DNA of 7,855 bases from Desulfobacterales bacterium (GTDB taxonomy: Bacteria > Desulfobacterota > Desulfobacteria > Desulfobacterales > JAFDCJ01), in contig JAOZPY010000110.1 in NCBI GenBank assembly GCA_029932495.1, positions 1-7,855 on the forward strand, read 5' to 3'. Each line of letters opens with the position of its first letter. The stretch's first letter is position 1. This document shows, piece by piece, positions 1 to 6,560 of this stretch. The notes under the pieces were generated by a model. The model was given only the letters and a program-made list of their open reading frames with translations. It searched no databases and had not been told where the DNA came from. The translations under genes and the position numbers were made by a program.

Positions 1-517
1 CCATCCGGGTAAACTTGATCATGAAGGTCAACAGCACCATGACAATGGCGGTGACTACCACGATGACCACCTCCGGGGTGCTGATGTAATAAGCGTAAGG
101 CTCGAGAAATTCCAGATCCGGGATGAGGCTTGGAAACGGCAAAAAATCCGGGGTCTGGGCCAGCAGCACGTAGTTTTGCAAAAACAGGGACATGCCGATG
201 GCACTGATCAGGGCCGACAGCCGCGGAGCCTGCCGCAGCGGCTTGTAGGCGACCTTTTCCACCGTATAGCCGTAGGCCATAGAATAGATGACCGCAACGA
301 TAGAGGCAATAAACATGATCGCGATGCCGTTCCAGCCCATAAAAGTCAGAATGCTGGCAACGATCAAGGCCGTAAAAGCCCCGATCATGTAAATTTCACC
401 ATGGGCAAAATTGATCAACTCGATAATGCCATAGACCATGGTATAGCCCAGTGCGATCAGGGCGTAAATGCTTCCGCGGGTCAGTCCACTGAAAAAAAGT
501 TCAAAAAAATAGTCCAT
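1..517 (-). CDS. livH: Branched-chain amino acid ABC transporter permease LivH (partial, 3' end off window)
   Basis: This is an inner-membrane permease of the LivH type, one half of the LivHM channel that moves leucine, isoleucine, valine or related substrates handed over by a periplasmic binding protein. About 172 residues are visible, reading on the minus strand from the ATG at 517. They begin MDYFFELFFSGLTRGSIYAL, a typical LivH start. The family signatures INFAHGE (residues 35-41) and YKPLRQAPRLSALISAIG (91-108) are present, with hydrophobic spans near 15-33, 46-60, 65-82, 104-120 and 148-166. LivH proteins are usually about 290-300 residues, so roughly 40 percent is missing beyond base 1. 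The start has only a weak AAGG upstream. It lies 126 bp downstream of the binding-protein gene on the same strand, with a terminator-like hairpin in the gap. livM, livG and livF probably follow outside the window (inference). Confidence 0.93.
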   Translation of the reverse strand, partial: MDYFFELFFSGLTRGSIYALIALGYTMVYGIIELINFAHGEIYMIGAFTALIVASILTFMGWNGIAIMFIASIVAVIYSMAYGYTVEKVAYKPLRQAPRLSALISAIGMSLFLQNYVLLAQTPDFLPFPSLIPDLEFLEPYAYYISTPEVVIVVVTAIVMVLLTFMIKFTRM

Positions 518-584
518 GGTAAACCCGTTGCCTTACAAAATTTGCGTGGGGCAAGATGACACCATGCGGGCAGCTGCGCCGGCA

Positions 585-624
585 TAAAAATCAGAGGCCA
601 GATTGCAAAGGTCTGACCCCTGAT
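585..624 (-). terminator. Rho-independent terminator or attenuator between the binding-protein gene and livH
   Basis: On the minus strand, arms at 612-624 and 590-602 form a 13-bp stem around a 9-nt loop, followed at once by a run of five U (586-590). The two imperfections in the DNA inverted repeat (A595 and C598) become G-U wobbles only in the minus-strand RNA, and would be A-C mismatches in the plus-strand RNA. The structure is therefore directional and fits transcription from the liv operon. It lies 20 bp past the stop codon of the binding-protein gene. Partial termination here would give more binding protein than permease, as is common in ABC importer operons (inference). Confidence 0.6.
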
Positions 625-643
625 CATATGGTCAGCACCTTAA

Positions 644-1774
644 CTACTTGATTTCAACATAGCTGCCGTTTTTCACCTGGTACATGGAAAAACCGACACC
701 GGTGGCATCGCCGCGCTCGTCAAAGTGAATCTTGCCAAGAGGGGTGTCCACATCCTTGGTCTTCAGCGCCTTGGAGACCAGCGCATAATCGGTGGAGCCC
801 GCCTGCTCGATGGCATTGAGCAGTGCCAGGGTGGCGGCATAGGCATTCAAGAAAAATGCTCCCGGCTCTTTTCCGTAAGCCTTTTTATGGGCCTCGATGG
901 CGGCAATCGCCATGGGATTTTTGGAAACATCCTTGGGACCGGTGGCATAGACGCCTTCGGCGTATTTTTTGGCCACCTTGATGAAAGTATCGTCCTTGAC
1001 ACCGTCGTCAGAGATGAAGATGGTCTTCATTCGTTTTTTACGCATCTGGGAAACGATTTTAGAGGCTTCCGGGTGATAACCGCCGAAAATAACGGCTTCG
1101 GCGCCGGAACGCCTGATTTTCTGCACCACGGCCGAATAGTCCACCGCCCCGGGGGTAACGCCTTCAAACAGGACCACTTCGGCGCGGGGATCCTTTTCCA
1201 AAAACGCCTTGGCAAACTCGGCCAGGCCTTTGCCATAATCCCCCTTGTCATGGAGCACCGCAATTTTTTTCAACTTCAAAACATCAAGCGCAAAGTCGAC
1301 TTCCAGCCGGGCCTGGGCGTCGTCAGAAGCAATGGTGCGGTAAAAATTCGGATAATCGCCACTTTGGGTCAATGCCGGGTTGGTGGCCGACGGTGACATG
1401 ACAATAATGTTCGAGTTTTTATAAATCCCCAGAGCAGCCTTGGTAGCCCCGCTGCAAATGTGTCCCAGAACCACGTCAGCGCCTTCCGACACCAGCTTGG
1501 TAGCGGTATTGGTGGCCACCTCAGGTTTGCAGACATCATCTTCGACCAACAGAACGACTTTCTTGCCCAGTACACCGCCCCTGGCATTGATATCCTTGAC
1601 CACCAGTTCGGCGGCCTTGATGGTGGGAATCCCGTAAGAAGCCAGATCCCCACTGTGGGGGCCGGCAACGCCCAGCTTGATTGTATCCCCCGCCAGCCCG
1701 GTTCCGGACACCATAAGGCCCATAAACATGCCCAGTACTGCTACTACAGCCAGTTTCGCAAATCGTTTTTTCAT
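644..1774 (-). CDS. livJ: Branched-chain amino acid ABC transporter periplasmic substrate-binding protein
   Basis: This is a periplasmic binding protein of the LivJ/LivK family (type I fold, Peripla_BP_6), which captures branched-chain amino acids or related ligands for a LivHMGF importer. Its 376 residues are normal for the family. Residues 1-28 are a Sec signal peptide (KKR, a hydrophobic core, then GLA before GD); there is no lipobox cysteine, so the mature protein should be soluble. Cys82 and Cys107 fall at mature positions 54 and 79, matching within one residue the disulfide of E. coli LIV-BP. The adjoining GHICSGATKAA stretch (104-114) is the usual ligand-contact segment, and a GVAGPHSGDLASYG motif lies at 35-48. 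The ATG at 1774 has a good GAAGGAG site upstream. It is first in the operon, ahead of livH. Exact substrate specificity cannot be read from the sequence; liv paralogues also bind amides, short-chain acids or aromatic compounds. Confidence 0.93.
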   Translation of the reverse strand: MKKRFAKLAVVAVLGMFMGLMVSGTGLAGDTIKLGVAGPHSGDLASYGIPTIKAAELVVKDINARGGVLGKKVVLLVEDDVCKPEVATNTATKLVSEGADVVLGHICSGATKAALGIYKNSNIIVMSPSATNPALTQSGDYPNFYRTIASDDAQARLEVDFALDVLKLKKIAVLHDKGDYGKGLAEFAKAFLEKDPRAEVVLFEGVTPGAVDYSAVVQKIRRSGAEAVIFGGYHPEASKIVSQMRKKRMKTIFISDDGVKDDTFIKVAKKYAEGVYATGPKDVSKNPMAIAAIEAHKKAYGKEPGAFFLNAYAATLALLNAIEQAGSTDYALVSKALKTKDVDTPLGKIHFDERGDATGVGFSMYQVKNGSYVEIK

Positions 1775-1838
1775 AACTGCTTCTCCTTCTTCTATGGTTT
1801 GATGGTGGTGGTGGGCGTAATACCCATTAAAAGATATT

Positions 1839-1867
1839 TATATAATCGGATCCCAGCAGCACGTCAA
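1839..1867 (-). promoter_or_regulatory. Predicted sigma-70 promoter of the liv operon
   Basis: On the minus strand, TTGACG (1867-1862) is followed after exactly 17 bp by TATATA (1844-1839). That is five of six -35 matches and a good -10. Transcription would start near 1832, giving a leader of about 58 nt before the ATG at 1774. I saw no better candidate in the 233-bp divergent spacer between this gene and the NAD kinase gene. Confidence 0.55.
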
Positions 1868-1910
1868 GCTTGAATTGTCATTGCGGGGCCTAAAAATTTC
1901 TTGCTGTCAG

Positions 1911-1949
1911 GCCCGGATGGCGGTATGAATGATCCGCAGGCGTTTTTTT
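1911..1949 (+). terminator. Terminator-like hairpin with a T7 run in the divergent spacer upstream of nadK
   Basis: GCCCGGAT (1911-1918) can pair with ATCCG-CA-GGC (1932-1941), giving 8 bp with a 2-nt bulge and a 13-nt loop. Seven T follow at 1943-1949. The orientation is plus strand, but no plus-strand gene lies upstream in the window. It could stop antisense transcription out of the liv genes, act as a leader attenuator for nadK if the promoter lies further upstream, or be chance. The bulged stem makes this a weak call. Confidence 0.28.
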
Positions 1950-2007
1950 ATCACATTGTTCACTGGATATAGTTTTTGGACAATCGGAAAAGAAAACAGG
2001 TGATATT

Positions 2008-2862
2008 TTGCGAAAAGTCGGATTGTTTGTGAAAAAAGATCAAAAAGCCAGCCGCAAAGCCGATGAATTCGAATCCTGGCTGGCAAAACGCAAAGTCGAG
2101 GTGATCCGCAAAGAAAGCCAGCCGCCGGGGATGCATTCGACGGCCAACAACGAAGTTTGCACAACGCCGGATCTGTTCTGCGTGTTTGTATTGGGGGGCG
2201 ACGGCACTTTTTTAAGTGCCGTGCACTGGATTGGGAACCTTGACATCCCGGTGCTGGGCATAAAATTCGGAGAAATCGGTTTTCTGGCTGAAACCGCCGA
2301 AGAAAACCTGATTGCAAATGCCGAAAAAATTTTAAACAACGAATTTACCATCAGCCGGCGGATGCGCCTGGACGTCCGGGTGACACGCGATAGCGAAGAA
2401 ATCGTCAAAGAAACCGTGCTCAATGACATTGTCATTAACCGCGGCGCTCTGGCCCGGCTGGCCGATATCGAAACCTACATCAACAACCATTACCTGACCA
2501 CCTTCAGGGCCGATGGACTGATCGTAGCCACCCCCACCGGCTCCACCGCCTATTCCCTGGCAGCCGGCGGCCCCGTCATCCATCCGGATGTTCCCGGTAT
2601 CATTCTCACCCCTATATGCCCTTTTACCCTGACCAACCGGCCGCTGATCGTACCGGATTCCATCAGCATCCGGCTGAAGCTCGAACCGGGCGCCTGCGAC
2701 ATTATGCTGACCTTCGACGGCCAGCAGGGCCTGGATATCACCGATCAAGACACAATTATCATCCGCCGGGGATCCCACCCGCTGAGCATGATCACCCTGG
2801 CCCACCGTCACTATTTTGATGTGTTAAAGGCCAAGTTGAGGTGGTCGGGAGGAAGAGTTTAA
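2008..2862 (+). CDS. nadK: NAD kinase (ATP/polyphosphate-dependent NAD+ kinase)
   Basis: This cytosolic enzyme phosphorylates NAD+ to NADP+ and is the only route to NADP in most bacteria. The 284 residues fit the family. The diagnostic GGDGTFL motif is at 63-69, with the catalytic Asp at 65. LNDIVINRG with the NAD-contacting Asn139-Asp140 pair follows, then DGLIVATPTGSTAYSLAAGGP at 169-189. A C-terminal beta-rich region contains the FDGQQGLDI segment. The start is TTG at 2008: AGGTGA (1998-2003) lies just upstream, the MRKVGLFVKK sequence begins the first beta strand as expected, and I found no in-frame ATG in the codons I read upstream. The gene is divergent from the liv operon. The next gene begins 77 bp after its TAA and may have its own promoter. 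Confidence 0.95.
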   Translation: MRKVGLFVKKDQKASRKADEFESWLAKRKVEVIRKESQPPGMHSTANNEVCTTPDLFCVFVLGGDGTFLSAVHWIGNLDIPVLGIKFGEIGFLAETAEENLIANAEKILNNEFTISRRMRLDVRVTRDSEEIVKETVLNDIVINRGALARLADIETYINNHYLTTFRADGLIVATPTGSTAYSLAAGGPVIHPDVPGIILTPICPFTLTNRPLIVPDSISIRLKLEPGACDIMLTFDGQQGLDITDQDTIIIRRGSHPLSMITLAHRHYFDVLKAKLRWSGGRV

Positions 2863-2867
2863 ATACC

Positions 2868-2896
2868 TTGCCACCATACAAGGTCAGTCATTAAAT
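2868..2896 (+). promoter_or_regulatory. Candidate sigma-70 promoter for the exported LPP20-like gene
   Basis: TTGCCA (2868-2873) and TTAAAT (2891-2896) are separated by exactly 17 bp. The -35 matches five of six consensus bases and the -10 four of six. Transcription would start near 2903, about 37 nt before the ATG at 2940. It begins only 6 bp after the nadK stop codon, so this gene may be transcribed on its own as well as by readthrough from nadK. Confidence 0.35.
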
Positions 2897-2939
2897 GCTG
2901 CAAATTGACAAATATATCTCCTAATGATGACGTAAAGGA

Positions 2940-3821
2940 ATGAAAAAGCCCTTTAAATTGCTTCTCACCATTGCGCTGCTATCCATTGCGGCCACCGTCG
3001 GTTATGGTGCGGATCGCCGCCCGTTGATGGAATTTAAGGAAAACGGCCTGATCAACTGGACAACGGGGATGGTGGAGGCCAGCGGGGTGAAGGCTCCCGA
3101 ATCTTACACGTATTACGGCCAAGCGCCTGCACAGCAGCCAGGCACCCTGCCCGAGGCTGTCTCCAAGGCACGCCACAATCTTCTGGAAACGCTGGTCTCA
3201 CTGCGGATAGATGCCGACAGCCGGGTAATCAACGTGGTTGAGGCTTTTCCATCAGTCATGGCGCAGCTCAGATCCATGGTCCAACGGGCCCCGGAAGTGA
3301 AGCCCCTGAGAAAACAGCTGTACGACGGCACCGTGGAGGTGTGGACCCGAATGAAACTCAGCGGCGGCTTTTCCCAGCTTATCCTGCCGCCGGAAATCCG
3401 GCATATCGAACCTATCAGACGAGTCCAGCCATATAAAAAATTTTCAAAATTTAAAAGCCGCTCACGTTCTACCCAAATCCATACCGGACTGGTGGTGGAC
3501 GCCCGGGGGCTGCCGGCGATCCCCGTGCTGGCGCCGAGGATATTAGACGAAACCTTAGATGAGGCCTTCGGGCCGGCCTATGTCAGCCGTGAATACGCCG
3601 TTCAGCATGGTGTGGCCAGCTATGCCACGGACATCTGGCAGGCAAAATTCAACCCACGGGTCGGAGACAACCCTTTAATCATCAAGGCCCTGAAGACAAT
3701 ATGGCCCGGCCGCTGCAATTTTATTATCAGCAATACCGCCGCCGGCCGGCTGCGCAGCCATTTCGAACACCTCCAGTTTCTCAAGGAGTGCAAGGTTATC
3801 ATCGTCCTCGATCCCCTCTAA
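2940..3821 (+). CDS. Exported LPP20/FlgT-like protein of unknown function
   Basis: This 293-residue protein has no function I can name. Residues 1-24 look like a Sec signal peptide (MKKPFK, a hydrophobic core, cleavage after GYGA); there is no lipobox Cys, so it should be a soluble or peripherally bound periplasmic protein. After it come the W40..G..EASGV stretch and an A-rich helix (PEAVSKARHNLLETLVSLRI, 71-90). This resembles the N-terminal domain of LPP20 and FlgT-like envelope proteins, where A..A...A repeats follow a conserved W..G. Next are LYDGTVEVWTRMKLSGGFSQLILP (127-150), a basic stretch at 160-177, TGLVVDARGLPAIPVLAPRI (182-201), the GPAYVSREYAVQHGVASY segment (211-228) and a C-terminal VIIVLDPL. 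Family assignment is by recalled pattern only. In-frame TGA at 2928 leaves ATG 2940 as the only ATG compatible with the signal peptide. AAAGGA abuts that ATG with no spacer, which is unusual. Confidence 0.8.
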   Translation: MKKPFKLLLTIALLSIAATVGYGADRRPLMEFKENGLINWTTGMVEASGVKAPESYTYYGQAPAQQPGTLPEAVSKARHNLLETLVSLRIDADSRVINVVEAFPSVMAQLRSMVQRAPEVKPLRKQLYDGTVEVWTRMKLSGGFSQLILPPEIRHIEPIRRVQPYKKFSKFKSRSRSTQIHTGLVVDARGLPAIPVLAPRILDETLDEAFGPAYVSREYAVQHGVASYATDIWQAKFNPRVGDNPLIIKALKTIWPGRCNFIISNTAAGRLRSHFEHLQFLKECKVIIVLDPL

Positions 3822-3835
3822 GAGAACAGATGTCC

Positions 3836-4018
3836 GAATGCGGAAGTGGGAATGCGGAAAGAATGCGAAACCGGAATTTGGGTACCCCGAATCAAAGCAT
3901 CGCATGAAACATATTAAGGTTAGGGGACAAGGGAAAAACTTCGGAAGTCGGAAATTTTATGCTGATTCATTTTAATTCGTTTCTTTTTTCCAAATTCCGC
4001 CTTCCCACTTCCGCATTC
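3836..4018. repeat. 24-bp inverted repeat built from GAATGCGGAA units, in a convergent intergenic spacer
   Basis: Arms at 3836-3859 and 3995-4018 are reverse complements over 24 bp with one mismatch (T3853 opposite C4001). The left arm contains GAATGCGGAA twice (3836 and 3850), with a degenerate third copy at 3863. A second perfect 10-bp pair, CGGAATTTGG (3872-3881) with CCAAATTCCG (3990-3999), is nested inside. The element fills the 203-bp gap between two convergent genes, ending 6 bp before the ahcY stop codon. It looks like a dispersed intergenic repeat or remnant miniature element rather than a terminator. A short ACTT/AAGT hairpin followed by U (3934-3949 read on the minus strand) is the only weak terminator candidate for ahcY. 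Confidence 0.6.
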
Positions 4019-4024
4019 TTACCA

Positions 4025-5281
4025 TCAGGTGCCCAACTGCCAGGAGGACAGATACTGCTTCTGCTCGGCGGTCAGCCGGTCGATGGTCACCCCCATGGCG
4101 GCCAGTTTTTCCTTGGCGATCATCTTGTCTATTTTTTGCGGAACCGGATAAACGCTCTTTTCCAGTGCTTTCTTGAGGTTGACCATGTATTCAATGCTCA
4201 GAGCCTGGTTGGCAAAACTCATATCCATAACGCTGGAAGGGTGTCCTTCCGCGGCAGCCAGGTTGATCAAGCGCCCTTCCCCCAACACATTGATACGCCG
4301 GCCGTCTTTGAGCACGAATTCCTGCACGAACGGACGGATGAACCGGCTGGATTTGGCAATTCGTTTTAACCCGTCAAGATCCAGCTCCACGTTAAAGTGC
4401 CCGGAGTTGGCAACAATGGCCCCGTCTTTCATGATCGCAAAATGTTCTTTGCGGATGACATTGATATCACCGGTCAGGGTACAGAAAAAATCGCCGACCC
4501 GGGCGGCCTGGCGGATAGGCATCACGGTAAATCCGTCCATGACGGCCTCAAGCGCCGGCAGCGGGTCGATTTCGGTGATAATCACCTTGGCGCCCATCCC
4601 CCGGGCCCGCATGGCCACTCCCCGGCCGCACCATCCGTATCCGCACACCACGAAATTAGATCCGGCCAGCAGGCGGTTGGTCGCCCGGATAATGCCGTCG
4701 ATGGTGCTCTGGCCGGTACCATAACGGTTATCGAAAAAATGCTTGGTCTGGGCATCGTTGACGGCAATGATCGGATACCGCAAAACCCCACCGGCGGCCA
4801 TGCTGCGCAGCCGGATGATGCCGGTGGTGGTTTCCTCGGTCCCACCCTTGACACCGGGCAGCAGTTCGGTGCGTTTGGTGTGCAGGGTGGAAACCAAATC
4901 CGCTCCGTCATCCATGGTAAACTGCGGTCGGTTGTCCAGTACCGCGTTGATATGGGCATAATAAGTTTTATTGTTCTCTCCCTTGATGGCAAAAACCGGG
5001 ATTTTATCGTGTTTGGCCAACGATGCGGCCACATCGTCTTGGGTGCTCAACGGATTGGAGGCGCACAGCCCAACTTTTGCGCCGCCGGCCTTTAAGGTCT
5101 GCATCAAAGAAGCCGTTTCGGTGGTCACATGCAAACAAGCACCAATGCGCACCCCTTTCAACGGTTTTTCCTTTGCAAAACGGCGACGGATGCGGTTTAA
5201 AACCGGCATGCTCTGATTGGCCCATTCGATGCGCAGGGCCCCCTCTTTGGCAAGTTTGATATCCTTCACATCATATTTCAT
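4025..5281 (-). CDS. ahcY: Adenosylhomocysteinase (S-adenosyl-L-homocysteine hydrolase)
   Basis: This cytosolic NAD+-dependent enzyme splits S-adenosylhomocysteine into adenosine and homocysteine, relieving product inhibition of methyltransferases. Substrate-site motifs are HVTTETASL (51-59), DDGADL (124-129), GGTEETTTG (146-154) and NDAQTKHFFDNRYGTGQS (175-192). The Rossmann loop is GYGWCGRG (214-221), followed by NSGHFNVE (292-299) and NLAAAEGHPSSVMD (340-353). At 418 residues it is shorter than the 430-470 of animal and many proteobacterial forms. It ends SSWQLGT, lacking the C-terminal KPDHYRY tail that helps hold NAD of the neighbouring subunit in the mammalian enzyme. This matches the thermophile/archaeal-like subtype (family knowledge). 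ATG 5281 has AAGGAG 11 nt upstream, a slightly long spacing. It follows metK by 109 bp on the same strand, so the two probably work as a SAM-cycle operon. Confidence 0.96.
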   Translation of the reverse strand: MKYDVKDIKLAKEGALRIEWANQSMPVLNRIRRRFAKEKPLKGVRIGACLHVTTETASLMQTLKAGGAKVGLCASNPLSTQDDVAASLAKHDKIPVFAIKGENNKTYYAHINAVLDNRPQFTMDDGADLVSTLHTKRTELLPGVKGGTEETTTGIIRLRSMAAGGVLRYPIIAVNDAQTKHFFDNRYGTGQSTIDGIIRATNRLLAGSNFVVCGYGWCGRGVAMRARGMGAKVIITEIDPLPALEAVMDGFTVMPIRQAARVGDFFCTLTGDINVIRKEHFAIMKDGAIVANSGHFNVELDLDGLKRIAKSSRFIRPFVQEFVLKDGRRINVLGEGRLINLAAAEGHPSSVMDMSFANQALSIEYMVNLKKALEKSVYPVPQKIDKMIAKEKLAAMGVTIDRLTAEQKQYLSSWQLGT

Positions 5282-5315
5282 AATCGTGTCAACTCCTTAA
5301 GGATTGTCTGTTTTT

Positions 5316-5365
5316 TCATTCAACATTCGATGTTCGACATTCGTCTTTTCAGTGTTCGATATTCA
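5316..5365. repeat. Heptamer tandem repeat (AYRTTCG) in the metK-ahcY spacer
   Basis: Read on the plus strand, the spacer runs as near-identical heptamers: tcattca (5316), acattcg (5323), atgttcg (5330), acattcg (5337), an 8-nt divergent unit (5344), gtgttcg (5352) and atattca (5359). The pattern stops sharply at both ends and is unlike the flanking coding DNA. It occupies about half of the 109-bp gap. I see no convincing promoter or SAH riboswitch in the gap, so ahcY is probably read from the metK promoter through this repeat. Similar TTCGA-rich strings occur in other deltaproteobacterial spacers (recollection, not checked). Confidence 0.6.
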
Positions 5366-5390
5366 GATGAAATTTTGTTCTATTTTGCGT

Positions 5391-6560
5391 CTACAGGCCT
5401 GCCTTCTCCCGAATAATCGCCGCTTTGTCCGTATTTTCCCAGGTAAATTCCGGCTCCGTTCTGCCGAAATGTCCGTAGGCAGAAGTCTTGCGATAAATGG
5501 GGCGCAAAAGATCAAGGTATTCGATGATCGCGGCAGGACGCAGATCAAACACTTCCTTAACAATATCTTCAACCCGCTTTTTGGAAACCACGCCGGTGCC
5601 CATCAGGTCAACCATGACCGATACGGGCTGGGCGACACCGATGGCATAGGCCACCTGTATCTCGCACTTTTTAGCCAGGCCGGCGGCCACCACGTTTTTG
5701 GCAATATGCCGCCCCATATAGGATGCACTGCGATCCACCTTGGAGGGATCCTTGCCGGAGAAACATCCACCCCCGTGGCTGCCCTGGCCGCCATAGGTAT
5801 CGACGATAATCTTGCGGCCCGTCACCCCGCAGTCCCCCATGGGACCACCAATGACAAAACGACCGGTGGGGTTGATGAAATACCGGGTATCGCCGTCCGT
5901 CATATCCCGCGGAATGACTTTTTTAATGACCTCTTCGATGATGGCTTCTTTCAAATCTTCGTAGGTCACGTCATCTTTATGCTGGGCGGAGACCACCACG
6001 GCATCCACACGTTTAGGAGTCCCGTTTTCATATTCAATGGTCACCTGGGACTTTCCGTCCGGCCTTAAAAAATCCAGGGACCCATTTTTACGCACCGTGC
6101 TCAGGCGACGGCAGAGCCTGTGAGCATAGGTAATCGGCATGGGCATCAGTTCATCGGTTTCATCGGACGCAAATCCGAACATCAGTCCCTGGTCGCCGGC
6201 TCCCTGATCCTTGAACAGGCCTTGTCCCGGGTTGACGCCCTGGGCGATATCCGGTGACTGGTGATCGATACTGGTGATCACCGAACAGGTCTGGTAGTCA
6301 AAGCCCATTTTCGAGGAGCTGTAACCGATGTCACGAATCGTATCCCGAACGATCTGCGGCATGTCAACGTAGCAGTCGGTGGTAATTTCTCCGGCAATAA
6401 AAGCCAGACCCGTGGTCACCAGCGTTTCACAGGCAACCCGGCAGTTTTTATCCTGGGCAATGATACTGTCCAGGATTGAATCCGAAATGGCGTCCGCCAC
6501 CTTGTCTGGATGTCCTTCGGTCACCGATTCTGAAGTAAAAAAGTATCTTTCTTTTTTCAT
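5391..6560 (-). CDS. metK: S-adenosylmethionine synthetase (methionine adenosyltransferase)
   Basis: This cytosolic enzyme makes S-adenosylmethionine from methionine and ATP, releasing phosphate and pyrophosphate; it acts as a tetramer with Mg2+ and K+. The 389 residues are standard length. ATP-site motif EGHPDK lies at 15-20 with catalytic His17. The signature GAGDQG is at 120-125, TGRKIIVDTYGG at 247-258, and the phosphate-binding loop GGGCFSGKDPSKVDRSA at 263-279. The C-terminal AYGHFGR segment (361-367) is also typical. ATG 6560 has a strong AAGGAG seven bases upstream (6568-6573). It is first in a metK-ahcY pair. A near-consensus promoter and a structured leader of about 115 nt precede it, and that leader can sequester the ribosome binding site, suggesting feedback control of translation (inference). 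Confidence 0.97.
   Translation of the reverse strand: MKKERYFFTSESVTEGHPDKVADAISDSILDSIIAQDKNCRVACETLVTTGLAFIAGEITTDCYVDMPQIVRDTIRDIGYSSSKMGFDYQTCSVITSIDHQSPDIAQGVNPGQGLFKDQGAGDQGLMFGFASDETDELMPMPITYAHRLCRRLSTVRKNGSLDFLRPDGKSQVTIEYENGTPKRVDAVVVSAQHKDDVTYEDLKEAIIEEVIKKVIPRDMTDGDTRYFINPTGRFVIGGPMGDCGVTGRKIIVDTYGGQGSHGGGCFSGKDPSKVDRSASYMGRHIAKNVVAAGLAKKCEIQVAYAIGVAQPVSVMVDLMGTGVVSKKRVEDIVKEVFDLRPAAIIEYLDLLRPIYRKTSAYGHFGRTEPEFTWENTDKAAIIREKAGL

Noticed and set aside
4397..5095. Long plus-strand open frames opposite ahcY and, at 725-1396, opposite the binding-protein gene
   Set aside because: Both are antisense shadows of genes with complete family motifs; neither shows domain-like sequence.
5282..5390. 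SAH riboswitch in front of ahcY
   Set aside because: The spacer is AT-rich heptamer repeat and lacks the GC-rich GAGGAGCGCUGC-like core of that class.
5304..6068. 254-codon open frame on the plus strand opposite metK
   Set aside because: It lies antisense to a fully conserved metK, begins in the heptamer repeat and has no recognisable protein features or ribosome site.
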